Numbered from the stretch's first letter, positions 16,955-26,527 are shown. The stretch is 64,000 bases of DNA from Limibacter armeniacum (GCF_036880985.1 NZ_JBAJNO010000002.1:1-64000); one strand, 5' to 3'. Numbers and translations are program-made. The notes: generated from the sequence alone by a model not told the origin.

Positions 16955-19285
16955 ATGAGAAAGATCATCTTAATATTGGCAATGTTGCTATTGGGGAATT
17001 TCGCATTAGGTCAGCAGAAAAACGTGCTACTGATCATGGCGGATGACTTCAACCATTGGTTGCCGGAAATCGGTTACTATCCTGCAGCACAGACACCCAA
17101 CGTAAGTTCACTAGCTAATAAAGGAGTCCTTTTTGCTAAAGCCTACTGTTCTTCTCCGGTTTGCAACCCATCCAGAAACTCAATGTGGTCGGGATTGCGT
17201 CCTTCCACTACTGGCATAACCTCCAACTCAGGGGGGTATGTCAGGGATATTGCAGGGTTTGAAAATGTGGTTACCATGAACCAGTATTTCAAACAGAATA
17301 ACTATTGGACATACGGGGGCGGCAAACTCTACCATCCAGGTAGTATGGGGAGTTCTGATACCGACCCTACAAACTGGTCAGCACTTTACACGGGTAATTC
17401 TGGTGCACAGGGTGGTAGTTTTTATTCCTATGAGGTAGGCAGTGGCAGCCCTATCAAATGGAGTGCAGGCAATTACGATGTCTCTACGTCCAATGATACC
17501 CAACTGGCACAGCATATGGCAGATCAGATCACAAACTATAACAAGAACCAGCCATTCTTTATGGGGGTTGGCTTGTTTCGTCCACACCTGCCGTGGAATT
17601 GTCCCAAGGAGTTTTATGACCAATTCAATCCGACACAACTGCCAATACCAGATGGATATAGTGCTTCAGATGGTTCTCCATCCTCGGAACATACGACCAT
17701 CGTGAATGATGGTCAATGGAGCAATGCGCTGCGTGCCTATTTGGCAAATCTTGCCTATGCTGATTACAATATCGGTATTATCCTAGATGCCTTGGAGAAT
17801 AGTCCCCATAAGGACAATACAATTGTGCTTTTTATGGGGGATCATGGCTGGCATCTTGGAGAAAAGAAGCGGTGGAAAAAGTCATCGGTCTATGAGCAGG
17901 CAAACCATACAACCCTGATTATTTATGACCCGTCAGCATCCGGAAACCAGCAGGTAAGTCAGAAGGTGGTCAGTTTACAGGATGTTTACCCAACATTGAT
18001 TGAATTGTGTAACCTATCCGCAAGAAGTGATGTACAGGGCAATAGCTTACAGCCTTTACTCAACAATCCGAACCAGAGCAGTTGGGATAAGCCAGTATTT
18101 GCTACTTACGGTTCTACGAATTATATCAGAACCAACCAATGGAAGTACATCTCTGATGGAGGTAACAGCCAACTATATGATGTGCAGGCTGATCCTTACG
18201 AATGGAACAACCTTTATGGAAACACTGCTTACAATACGATAATCAATGACTTGCAGCAGCAGATAGATGACATGTTACTGGAAGGGCAGCAACTGGTAAT
18301 TGGAGGAGGAGGGTGCACAGCCATTACGGATATCACTGATCTGTCAGCGGTGCAGAATGGCTGTAATACTGTAGACTTGAGCTGGTCAGCAGCCCCATGT
18401 GCCATCGAATATATCGTTAGAAGGAAAATAGTGGGGGAAGCCACCTACGCCAATCTGGCAACTGTAACGACTACCAGTTTTTCAGACAATACGGTAGTGT
18501 TGGGGACAAGTTACGAATATCAGGTACGCCCATATGACGGTACAACCAAGAAGGTGTCCAACAATCCGGTAGTCAATATGCCAATCACTTGTGGCACGAC
18601 AGGTTTGTTCCATATTTTCAACAAGAATTTTGGTAAGAAAATCAGACCCTACAGTGGCGGTGTTTCACAGGTGGAGGCAGGTAGTATTGGCACTTGGACG
18701 CAATGGGAACAGGTACCAACATCAAGTGGCTATTTCAGGCTACAGAACCAAGGCTCTCTACAGTACCTGAGTATGCCTGATGCTACTGATGAGGCGATGA
18801 TTACCACCTCAACAGCTACTACTGCCCAAGAAGAATGGAAAACAGTGGAGACAGGTGACGGGTATTTCCATCTGGAAAACAGGGCAAGCGGTAAACGTAT
18901 CAGGTCGACTTCTGTAGATGACTACAGCACTAATCCCACAGGAGACCATACCGTGAAGGTAGCTCCGTCAAGCGCTACAGGAGATTGGACAAGGTGGGAG
19001 TTTGTTTCGGTTGGGGGTGCAAGAATAGCAGCCTTGGATATCATCGGCGAACAGTTTGAGATGAAAGTGTACCCTAATCCTTCAAGAGGCAGGGTGAAAA
19101 TAGAGTTACCGATAAAAGAAGTTGTATTCGGTCATCTGTTTGATGTCAATGGGAAAATGGTGAAAAACTTCACCTTAAAACAGGGAACGGCAGCATTCAC
19201 TACCAAAGAACTGAAACCTGGCTTTTACCTGATCAGGCTTAGTACAGCGGAGGGGCCTCTTATCCAGAAATTGCTGATTGAATAG
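16955..19285 (+). CDS. T9SS-secreted sulfatase (S1) with FN3 and ricin-like domains
   Basis: 776 residues. Signal peptide (1-19, ending FALGQ), then an S1 sulfatase domain (about 22-440) with metal residues MADDFN, the formylglycine motif CNPSR (Cys70) and GDHGWHLGEKKRW. Its layout is iduronate-2-sulfatase-like, as in the gene at 888. It is followed by FN3 (about 453-546), a ricin-like domain (548-690) and a T9SS tail (MKVYPNPSRGR). A lectin-bearing, T9SS-exported sulfatase would act on polymer at or beyond the outer membrane, unlike the lipoprotein sulfatases nearby. It starts 9 bp after the GH49-like gene, so hydrolase and sulfatase are made together. A strong terminator follows. Confidence 0.88.
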   Translation: MRKIILILAMLLLGNFALGQQKNVLLIMADDFNHWLPEIGYYPAAQTPNVSSLANKGVLFAKAYCSSPVCNPSRNSMWSGLRPSTTGITSNSGGYVRDIAGFENVVTMNQYFKQNNYWTYGGGKLYHPGSMGSSDTDPTNWSALYTGNSGAQGGSFYSYEVGSGSPIKWSAGNYDVSTSNDTQLAQHMADQITNYNKNQPFFMGVGLFRPHLPWNCPKEFYDQFNPTQLPIPDGYSASDGSPSSEHTTIVNDGQWSNALRAYLANLAYADYNIGIILDALENSPHKDNTIVLFMGDHGWHLGEKKRWKKSSVYEQANHTTLIIYDPSASGNQQVSQKVVSLQDVYPTLIELCNLSARSDVQGNSLQPLLNNPNQSSWDKPVFATYGSTNYIRTNQWKYISDGGNSQLYDVQADPYEWNNLYGNTAYNTIINDLQQQIDDMLLEGQQLVIGGGGCTAITDITDLSAVQNGCNTVDLSWSAAPCAIEYIVRRKIVGEATYANLATVTTTSFSDNTVVLGTSYEYQVRPYDGTTKKVSNNPVVNMPITCGTTGLFHIFNKNFGKKIRPYSGGVSQVEAGSIGTWTQWEQVPTSSGYFRLQNQGSLQYLSMPDATDEAMITTSTATTAQEEWKTVETGDGYFHLENRASGKRIRSTSVDDYSTNPTGDHTVKVAPSSATGDWTRWEFVSVGGARIAALDIIGEQFEMKVYPNPSRGRVKIELPIKEVVFGHLFDVNGKMVKNFTLKQGTAAFTTKELKPGFYLIRLSTAEGPLIQKLLIE
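18308..19024 (+). repeat. FN3/ricin-like cassette, copy 3
   Basis: Third copy of the cassette, at the C-terminal side of the sulfatase. The last 200 bp are almost the same as copy 2 at DNA level. Confidence 0.8.
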
Positions 19286-19292
19286 TAAGTAA

Positions 19293-19332
19293 CCCCGACA
19301 GATCTATGTAAAGGCTGTCGGGGTTTTGTTTG
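19293..19332 (+). terminator. Rho-independent terminator; rest of the gap shows nothing else
   Basis: A perfect 9-bp GC-rich stem CCCCGACAG (19293-19301) / CTGTCGGGG (19315-19323) is followed by TTTTGTTTG. It ends the 13964-16955 transcript. The remaining 350 bp up to the gene at 19684 are AT-rich with no ORF, presumably promoter DNA. Confidence 0.85.
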
Positions 19333-19683
19333 AATTTCATTTGACCAAATGTGTTTTTCTGTTGACTTATCGTATTTTTCAATTCTTTTTTTCTGTGCTG
19401 CTGTTCACCTCACGTAGCACTCATTTTTTATGCTGTACTAAGACATTTATAGCTTTGATGGTTTGGTTTTTTAAATGGTAAATCATTGAAAATGAGTTTT
19501 TTTTATTGGTGGGTGGCGAAGGTGGAGATTGAAAAATAGTTCTTTTGATTACCTCATTTGTTCATAGCTGATTGGTGCAGTTGCAGGCATAATTTCCACC
19601 TTTTACTTTCACATTGACAACTCATACGAATCATAACGGAGCTAAATCAGCCCTTAAGATATTTTTCAAAACCAATAAGAGAT

Positions 19684-21165
19684 ATGATGAGCTTATCTAA
19701 TTCGATACAGAAAATACTGACAGCAGTACTTTTATTTTCTGTCCTGCTGAATGCAGGATGCCAAAAAACCGATAAGAAATCGGAATTGCCTAAACAACCC
19801 AATGTAGTGTATATACTGGTGGATGACTTGGGTTATGGAGACCTAACTGCTTACGGTCAACAAACAATCAAGACTCCCCATCTTTCCAGGATGGCAGATG
19901 AAGGAATGTTGTTTACAGACCATTACGCAGGTAGCACTGTTTGTGCGCCATCAAGGGCAGCACTCCTGACTGGTAAACATACTGGTAACAGTTCTGTAAG
20001 AGGTAACCACCCAGCACAGGTACAGATACTGGCAGATGAGGACGTGACAGTGGCTGAGGTATTCAAGCAGGCAGGCTACAAGACTGCCAACATCGGTAAG
20101 TGGGGAGTTGGTCACCCGATTCCGAACAATGACCCCGGACGTAATGGTTTTGACTATTTCTTCGGTTACCTGAACATGTGGCATGCCCACAACTACTATC
20201 CTGAATTCCTGTACAGAAATGAGGAGAAGGTAAGTCTGGCAAACAAGCTGAAAACAGACGAGAACGGTAACAACCCTTGGGCTGACAAGCCGGAGGGCAA
20301 TGGCTGGTCGGCAGAACGTACGGAATACACGCCGGACCTGTTTGAACAGGAATCATTGAAGTTTATAGAACAGAACAAGGACAATCCGTTCTTCCTGATG
20401 GTAACGCTTACTATTCCGCATGCGAACAACGAAAACCTTGAGAATGGTATGGAAGTACCTGATTACGGCAGCTATGTAGACAAGGACTGGCCGGAAGCGG
20501 AAAAAGGTTTCGCGGCAATGTTGGAAAGAATGGACAACACAGTGGGTAATATCAGAGCAAAACTGAAAGAACTGGGACTGGAAGAGAATACACTGGTGAT
20601 GTTTGCCAGTGACAACGGACCTCATACGGAAGGTGGACACGACCCTGACTTCTTTACTTCAAGCGGTGAATGCAGAGGCACCAAGCGAGACATGTACGAT
20701 GGCGGTATCAAGATTCCTTTTATGGCTGCATGGCCTGGCAAAATCAAGGCTGGAACAACAACAGAACATCTTTCAGCATTCTGGGATTTACTGCCAACGG
20801 CTTGTGACCTTACTGGGCAGGCAGCACCTGAAGACATTAACGGTATCTCATTCCTGCCTACGCTTTTAGGAACAGGTGAGCAGCGTGAACACGATTACCT
20901 CTATTGGGAATTTTATGAACAGGGTGGAAAGCAGGCGATCCGTAAAGACAAATGGAAGGCAATTAAGCTGAATGTACGCAGCAGTAAGCAACCAGTGACA
21001 TTCGAGCTTTATGACCTGACGGCTGATGTTGGGGAGGTCAATAATGTGGCTGATCAGTATCCGGAAGTGGTGGAAGAAATGGAAAAACTGTTTGCAGAAG
21101 CACACCGCCCATTCAGCGTAACTGACCTATTCTCTGACAAAGAGAATTTGGAAGTAGCTTTTTAG
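19684..21165 (+). CDS. Lipoprotein sulfatase, S1 family, arylsulfatase-like
   Basis: 493 residues. A type II signal peptide ends in the lipobox LNAGC (Cys26), so the protein is probably anchored in a membrane. Metal residues DD lie at 47-48 (VDDLGYGD). The formylglycine motif is CAPSR with Cys87, followed by AALLTGKHTG. FASDNGPHTEGGHD supplies the second metal/substrate Asp-Asn. The pattern is like arylsulfatase A / N-acetylgalactosamine-6-sulfatase S1 enzymes. It is the first gene of a cluster with GH27 (31 bp downstream), which suggests desulfation of a galactose-type residue before alpha-linked sugar removal (inference). Confidence 0.92.
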   Translation: MMSLSNSIQKILTAVLLFSVLLNAGCQKTDKKSELPKQPNVVYILVDDLGYGDLTAYGQQTIKTPHLSRMADEGMLFTDHYAGSTVCAPSRAALLTGKHTGNSSVRGNHPAQVQILADEDVTVAEVFKQAGYKTANIGKWGVGHPIPNNDPGRNGFDYFFGYLNMWHAHNYYPEFLYRNEEKVSLANKLKTDENGNNPWADKPEGNGWSAERTEYTPDLFEQESLKFIEQNKDNPFFLMVTLTIPHANNENLENGMEVPDYGSYVDKDWPEAEKGFAAMLERMDNTVGNIRAKLKELGLEENTLVMFASDNGPHTEGGHDPDFFTSSGECRGTKRDMYDGGIKIPFMAAWPGKIKAGTTTEHLSAFWDLLPTACDLTGQAAPEDINGISFLPTLLGTGEQREHDYLYWEFYEQGGKQAIRKDKWKAIKLNVRSSKQPVTFELYDLTADVGEVNNVADQYPEVVEEMEKLFAEAHRPFSVTDLFSDKENLEVAF

Positions 21166-21196
21166 TGAATTTGACAATTGATAAAAGATAGAAAAA

Positions 21197-22651
21197 ATGA
21201 TTAGCAGAAAACTGATGGGTCTGCTGGTGGTGGGTACGGCGTTGGCTATGTCCTCATGTGGCATGAAAGCCCAGAAACCTAATGAGAATAAGGTATCTGT
21301 CAAGAAGACGTTGGTACATGATGTGGCAGCAACCCCACCTATGGGATGGAATTCCTTTGACGCCTATGATTGTAGAATCAATGAAGAGGAATTCAAGGCA
21401 ACAGTGGACTTTATGGCAGATAACCTATTGGAATATGGTTGGAACTATGCCGTGGTGGACTATGTTTGGTTCAACCATGCACCCGGCAACTGGGATAACC
21501 CTGACAGGCGTTTCGGACATCCAGATGTAAGGCTGGATGAGAACGGAATTCCGATCGACAAGTTGGAAATGGATGAGTATGGCAGGTTGCTGCCGTCTGT
21601 AAAACGTTTCCCTTCAGCGGTGGAAGGAAAGGGGTTCAAGCAGTTAGCTGACTATGTACACGGCAGAGGCATGAAATTCGGCATCCATATTATGAGAGGT
21701 ATCTCGAGACAGGCATATTATGAAAATTTGCCAATCAAGGGAACCGAGTTTACGGCACAGGATATCTCTGAGCCTTGGGATACTTGCCCTTGGCAGAATA
21801 ATATGTTTGGTGTAGACCCAACCAAACCAGGCGCACAGGAGTACTATAACGCTCTTTTTGAGCTTTATGCTGAGTGGGGAGTGGATTTTATCAAGGCAGA
21901 TGACATGATGGTACCACCTTATCATAAGGGTGAGATTGAGATGATGCGTAAGGCAATTGACAACAGTGGCAGACCGATGGTACTGAGTCTTTCTTGTGGG
22001 GAAGCACCATTGTCTCAGGCAAGACATCTAGAAACCAATGCCAATATGTGGCGTATCTCTGCTGACTTCTGGGACAATTGGGAATCGTTGGAACATAACT
22101 TTGAATTGCTTGAGGAGTGGTCTTCCTATATTCAGCCGCATCACTGGCCTGATGCAGACATGCTCCCGATTGGCAAATTGTCGCTCAACAACCGTCCTCA
22201 TGGACCAGAAAGAATGTCGCAGTTTACGGAGGCTGAGCATTACACACTGTTGACACTTTGGAGCATTTCCCGCTCTCCACTGATGATGGGTGGTGATCTG
22301 CTTTCTTCACCTGATTGGGTGATCAAGCTATTACAGAATCATGAGGTGTATAATGTGAACCAGAAAAGTGTGGATAACAGGCAGGTGTACCGCAAAAACG
22401 GACATGCCTGCTGGGTAGCAACTGATCCGGATACTGGTGACCGTTACGTGGCACTTTTTAACCTTAGGAATGAGGAAAGCCTCGTTACCTTTGAGACGGA
22501 ATATGAATATATGAGAAAGAAATACAAGGTAAGGGACCTATGGGAAGGCAAGGAAGTTGGTACGGTTGAAAATGATTTTGCTGTGAAAATACCGTCGCAT
22601 GGGGCAAAGCTATACAGGTTCAGCGCTGTAAATGACGTAGCCTCAAGGTAA
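21197..22651 (+). CDS. GH27 lipoprotein: alpha-galactosidase or beta-L-arabinopyranosidase
   Basis: 484 residues with a lipobox (AMSSC, Cys21). The family signature TPPMGWNSFDAYDC follows directly. The candidate nucleophile Asp is in VDFIKADDMM and the acid/base Asp in WRISADFWDNW, both in the GH27 pattern; the NRPHGPERM loop follows. GH27 enzymes remove terminal alpha-galactose, and some remove beta-L-arabinopyranose. With araBDA in the same island the second activity deserves attention, but sequence reading cannot decide. It follows the sulfatase by 31 bp and is closed by a terminator. Confidence 0.9.
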   Translation: MISRKLMGLLVVGTALAMSSCGMKAQKPNENKVSVKKTLVHDVAATPPMGWNSFDAYDCRINEEEFKATVDFMADNLLEYGWNYAVVDYVWFNHAPGNWDNPDRRFGHPDVRLDENGIPIDKLEMDEYGRLLPSVKRFPSAVEGKGFKQLADYVHGRGMKFGIHIMRGISRQAYYENLPIKGTEFTAQDISEPWDTCPWQNNMFGVDPTKPGAQEYYNALFELYAEWGVDFIKADDMMVPPYHKGEIEMMRKAIDNSGRPMVLSLSCGEAPLSQARHLETNANMWRISADFWDNWESLEHNFELLEEWSSYIQPHHWPDADMLPIGKLSLNNRPHGPERMSQFTEAEHYTLLTLWSISRSPLMMGGDLLSSPDWVIKLLQNHEVYNVNQKSVDNRQVYRKNGHACWVATDPDTGDRYVALFNLRNEESLVTFETEYEYMRKKYKVRDLWEGKEVGTVENDFAVKIPSHGAKLYRFSAVNDVASR

Positions 22652-22675
22652 ATAAATGTTAAGCTAATAGTTATA

Positions 22676-22708
22676 GAAAGAGGGGCTGATGGTTCCTCTT
22701 TCTTTTTT
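22676..22708 (+). terminator. Terminator after GH27, close before GH43
   Basis: Perfect 8-bp stem GAAAGAGG (22676-22683) / CCTCTTTC (22695-22702) followed by six T. It ends only about 20 bp before the next start, so the GH43-sulfatase pair depends on read-through or on a promoter inside the GH27 gene. Confidence 0.75.
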
Positions 22709-22729
22709 CACCTGATGATTAAATTTGAC

Positions 22730-23764
22730 ATGAAAAAACGACTGATTGTTTTCTGTTTATTGTTAATGATGATAGGCTTTGGCAGCTATGCACAGGAATA
22801 TCCCATTCATATTGATAACCTAATTGTACATGACCCTTGTATTTTAGCTGATTCGCTAACCCATCAATATTATATATACGGTAACTATTCACCCAAAAAA
22901 GAATGGCAATTGCCCAAATCTCCAAATGGAAGGGGAGGTGTACAGGCGTATGTCAGTAAGGATCTGGAGCATTGGTCAATACCGAAGATTGTCTTTGAGG
23001 TACCAGAAGACTTTTGGGCAGACAAGCTGGATTCGCCATGGGCGCCAGAAGTGCATTTTTACAAAGGGAAATATTACCTGTTTGTCACTTTCAATGATTG
23101 GGAAACGGTGATAGATGAAAGAAAGGGCAGACCAAAAATCACCAAAAGGGCTTCACAAATACTGGTAGCGGATACTCCTTTGGGACCGTTCAAGCCTTTT
23201 GATAACAAAGCCCATACACCGGAAGGAGAGATGACGTTGGATGCCACTTTTTGGGAAGAAGACGGCATACCTTGGATGGTGTATTGCCACGAATGGGTAC
23301 AGGAAAACGACGGGAAAATCAAGGCGATCCGATTGAAAGATGACCTATCAGCTACGGTCGGAGATCCGGTTACCCTTTTCTCGGCAGGGGAACTGGACTG
23401 GACACGTAAGTCGATTAACTACAAGGAAGTGCGTTTTCCGGGAGTGGTGACGGATGGGCCTTACCTGTACAGGACAAAGACAGGCAAACTGCTGCTTTTT
23501 TGGTCTAGTTGGGGGCAAAAGAAATATGCCCAGACCTATGCTTACTCCACTTCCGGAAAAATCACAGGACCTTGGAAGCATATCAAGTCACCACTATTGG
23601 AGGATGACCGTGGGCACGGCATGGTTTTCAGGGATTTTGACGGAAGGCTGCTGCTGGTATTGCACCGTTACTTCAAGCAACCTGCAACAAGGGTTCAGAT
23701 CTATGAACTCTATGACGAAGGCGATTTTATTGAAGTCGGTAGACAGCTATTGGGAACACTTTAA
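22730..23764 (+). CDS. Secreted GH43-like glycosidase
   Basis: 344 residues from the ATG at 22730, which starts a clean signal peptide (ending SYAQ); the ATG at 22715 would add five residues. The five-bladed beta-propeller pattern of GH43 is visible. The candidate base is Asp35 in HDPCIL, SPWAPEVHFYKGKYYL is the WAP motif, and LDATFWEEDG is the pKa-modulator region. At the usual catalytic-acid position (EGP in most GH43) this protein has Asp242 in TDGPYLY, an Asp instead of Glu. GH43 members are mostly arabinofuranosidases, xylosidases or galactanases; a related family such as GH117 is an alternative. The downstream sulfatase starts 27 bp later. Confidence 0.78.
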   Translation: MKKRLIVFCLLLMMIGFGSYAQEYPIHIDNLIVHDPCILADSLTHQYYIYGNYSPKKEWQLPKSPNGRGGVQAYVSKDLEHWSIPKIVFEVPEDFWADKLDSPWAPEVHFYKGKYYLFVTFNDWETVIDERKGRPKITKRASQILVADTPLGPFKPFDNKAHTPEGEMTLDATFWEEDGIPWMVYCHEWVQENDGKIKAIRLKDDLSATVGDPVTLFSAGELDWTRKSINYKEVRFPGVVTDGPYLYRTKTGKLLLFWSSWGQKKYAQTYAYSTSGKITGPWKHIKSPLLEDDRGHGMVFRDFDGRLLLVLHRYFKQPATRVQIYELYDEGDFIEVGRQLLGTL

Positions 23765-23791
23765 ATTCAGAAAAATAAAAATACTGGAATC

Positions 23792-25468
23792 ATGAAATCA
23801 TTAACCATGACCCGACTTTTACTAGGCATTCTACTGCTGTTTTTGATGGCATGCACTACTAAAACGGTACAGCAGGAAGCTAGAGACAAACGCCCCAACA
23901 TTGTGGTGATTATGGCAGATGATCTGGGCTATTCCGACTTAGGCTGTTTTGGAGGGGAAGTCAATACCCCCACACTGGATAGGTTGGCGAAGAATGGTAT
24001 CCGGATGACACAGTTTTACAATACGGCAAGATGTTGCCCTACAAGAGCCTCATTCCTGACGGGACTTTATCCACATCAAGCAGGCATTGGAGCAATGACT
24101 GGTGACAAGGGACTGTCCGGTTACCGAGGGCATCTGACAGAGAATACCGTCACAATAGCGGAAGTGCTGAAAACTGCAGGTTACCGTACGGGTATGGTCG
24201 GTAAATGGCACGTGTCACTGACCAAAGCCCAAAAAGGAGAGAAGCAATTAAAATGGCTGGCACATCAAAAGAATTTCGGGGATTTTTCAGACAGGGCATC
24301 CTACCCGACAGGCAGAGGCTTTGAGAAATATTATGGCAATATCTGGGGTGTGGTAGATTACTTTGACCCGTTCAGTCTTGTAAATGGCGAAGAGCCGGTA
24401 GAGAGTGTACCAGCTGACTATTACCATACAGTGGCAATTGGCGATTCGGCAGTGGCTTATGTGGATGAGTTTGCCAAGGATGACAAGCCATTTTTCCTGT
24501 ATGTGGCACATTGTGCCCCGCACTGGCCATTGCAGGCATTACCGGAAGATATTGAAAAGTACAAGGACACTTTTACAAAAGGTTGGGATGCTATCAGGGA
24601 AACCCGATACAAACGAATGGTGGACATGGGGCTGCTAAAAGAAAGTGAGTCGGTACTGTCTCCAAGGATGTTTAAGGAAAAATGGAAAGATAATGCAGAC
24701 ACTGTTTGGGATGCACATGCAATGGCAGTACATGCAGCCATGATTGATAGGCTTGACCAAACCGTTGGCAATCTGGTGGCAAAACTGGAGGAAACCGGAG
24801 AACTGGACAATACCATTATCCTGTTTTTCTCTGACAATGGCGCAAGCCCTGAGCAGCCTATCAGAGCGGGTTTTGACCGTGCCGGAGAAACAAGGGAAGG
24901 AGAGACCGTCGTATTCCCAAGAGATAAAAAATCGCTGCCGGGACCACAGACCGTTCATGCTGGAATAGGAAAGGAATGGGCTAATGTGGCTAATACGCCT
25001 TATCGTTATTTTAAAGCCAAAGTATTTGAGGGTGGTATCCGTACCCCAATGATTGTACACTGGCCGAAAGGCATTCAGCAGAAAGGAAGTTTTGTCAGCA
25101 ATCTGGGACATGTATCGGATCTGATGGCTACTTTCGTTGAATTGGCGCAGACCAATTACCCCGAGACTTTTGAAGGCAGAACTATCACTCCAACCGTAGG
25201 TAAAAGTCTATTGCCTGCTATGCAGGGTGTTGGAAAGGTGAAACATGACCTGCTGTTTTGGGAGCATCTAGGTAACAAAGCAATAAGGATAGGAGACTGG
25301 AAATTGGTGATGCTGAAAGAAACGGATAAGTGGGAGCTTTACAACCTTGCGGAAGACCAGACTGAATTGCAGGATTTGTCAGATAAATATCCGGATAAGC
25401 TCAAAGAAATGGTAGCCTTGTGGGAACAGAAAGCAAATGCATATCAGGTATATCCTAACCCTCAGTAA
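23792..25468 (+). CDS. Lipoprotein sulfatase, S1 family, AtsA-type arylsulfatase
   Basis: 558 residues. The lipobox is LMAC (Cys21). Metal residues are MADDLGYSD (Asp43, Asp44). The formylglycine motif is CCPTR, with Cys81 as the modified residue, followed by ASFLTGLYPHQAG. FFSDNGASPEQP is the second metal site. This matches the AtsA-like group of S1 sulfatases. It ends the GH43-sulfatase pair. It is the fifth sulfatase of the island and differs from the other four in its motif, which suggests that each sulfatase takes a different sulfate position or sugar. No maturase lies in the window. The IS1595 element inserts 27 bp after its stop. Confidence 0.92.
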   Translation: MKSLTMTRLLLGILLLFLMACTTKTVQQEARDKRPNIVVIMADDLGYSDLGCFGGEVNTPTLDRLAKNGIRMTQFYNTARCCPTRASFLTGLYPHQAGIGAMTGDKGLSGYRGHLTENTVTIAEVLKTAGYRTGMVGKWHVSLTKAQKGEKQLKWLAHQKNFGDFSDRASYPTGRGFEKYYGNIWGVVDYFDPFSLVNGEEPVESVPADYYHTVAIGDSAVAYVDEFAKDDKPFFLYVAHCAPHWPLQALPEDIEKYKDTFTKGWDAIRETRYKRMVDMGLLKESESVLSPRMFKEKWKDNADTVWDAHAMAVHAAMIDRLDQTVGNLVAKLEETGELDNTIILFFSDNGASPEQPIRAGFDRAGETREGETVVFPRDKKSLPGPQTVHAGIGKEWANVANTPYRYFKAKVFEGGIRTPMIVHWPKGIQQKGSFVSNLGHVSDLMATFVELAQTNYPETFEGRTITPTVGKSLLPAMQGVGKVKHDLLFWEHLGNKAIRIGDWKLVMLKETDKWELYNLAEDQTELQDLSDKYPDKLKEMVALWEQKANAYQVYPNPQ

Positions 25469-25494
25469 GTAAGAGTAGTTTATATATAAAAGTG

Positions 25495-26527
25495 AATGGC
25501 TATCTGCTTTTTTGCAACAAAGTTTGATTATCAATGATTGCGACAAGTAGCCTGTCGAATAAATGTTCATTGAAATATCTTCTGTTGAACTTATAGCAGA
25601 ATTCATCGAGATACTTCTGCATATGTTTCTCTGAAATCATGTGGTAGCTAGCCAGCAAATACCTTTTGGCATTGCTGATTGCTGTATGTACCCAAGGCAA
25701 GACTTTATATGGCTTACGTTCAAAAGTCTTTGTGTGCTCCTTTATGCATTCAGTAAGTCGATCAAAACAGGGAGCACTGTCGGTGGTGGCATGAACCTGA
25801 CTACTGATATTTTCACGGACAACCTTTAGCACAGTGTCTGACGTGAGATCGTCAACCACCTGCATTTTCAGATACCCACAACTGCGGTGTTTCTTCCCTT
25901 TTTTCGGGCTTTCAATTGGCTCAGACTCGACCATGACCATTACTTTGGCTTGCCGCTGGCTGCCTTTCCCTCTTTTGACAGGCTCTTCCAGTCGGGGATC
26001 TCCTTTAGGAAGTACCTGCTTGAAGAAAGCGTCATCGAGTTCAATGGACTGCTCCAATTGGTAATGACTATCTCTTTTGCCCATGGCTGCCCTGATTTTA
26101 TGCATCATAGCCCAGACTGGCTCATAACGTTTCTGTCCCAGCTGACGCTGAACTTCCAAGGCTGAAAACGGCTTCTTGGTTGAGCTCATCAGGTGCAGGC
26201 AAAGAAACCAGGTCTGAAGCGGAAGCTTGCTGTTTTCAAGGACTGTCCCACTTTTAAGAGAAGTCCGGAACCGGCAGGATTTGCATTGCCACATTTCGAT
26301 ACTGGAGCACCAGTGATGGTTTTGACCACCACATTTCTTACAGGTAATTCCTTGCTTTTCGCGTAAACGGTGCATTTCCTTTTTACAGCTTTCCTCATCG
26401 GGAAAATGGGTGATGAATTCTATCAATTGCATGGCTGTACTGTCTTTTTTTCAACAGTAAGATACCTGCTCAGATCGTAAGCTATTTACGTCCTAATAAT
26501 TTGGTTGTAATCATGCGGATACCCATT
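25495..26527 (-). mobile_element. Complete IS1595-family insertion sequence
   Basis: Imperfect terminal inverted repeats are visible: AATGGCTATCTGC at 25495 and, on the other strand, AATGGGTATCCGC ending at 26527. Homology to the second copy (30968 onward) confirms the right end to within a few bases. No convincing target-site duplication could be seen at the outer flanks. It encodes one transposase. Confidence 0.75.
25500..26432 (-). CDS. IS1595-family (ISXO2-like) transposase
   Basis: 310 residues. An N-terminal zinc-ribbon with Cys pairs (CKKCGGQNHHWC and CKSC) is followed by SLKSGTVLENSKLPLQTW, typical of ISXO2/IS1016-type transposases. The catalytic core starts at ELDDAFF (first Asp) and includes TTDSAPCF (second Asp). 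The protein looks intact. Its stop codon lies inside the terminal inverted repeat. It catalyses cut-and-paste or related transposition of the surrounding element. A truncated copy of the same gene starts at 31063 in opposite orientation. Confidence 0.93.
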   Translation of the reverse strand: MQLIEFITHFPDEESCKKEMHRLREKQGITCKKCGGQNHHWCSSIEMWQCKSCRFRTSLKSGTVLENSKLPLQTWFLCLHLMSSTKKPFSALEVQRQLGQKRYEPVWAMMHKIRAAMGKRDSHYQLEQSIELDDAFFKQVLPKGDPRLEEPVKRGKGSQRQAKVMVMVESEPIESPKKGKKHRSCGYLKMQVVDDLTSDTVLKVVRENISSQVHATTDSAPCFDRLTECIKEHTKTFERKPYKVLPWVHTAISNAKRYLLASYHMISEKHMQKYLDEFCYKFNRRYFNEHLFDRLLVAIIDNQTLLQKSR

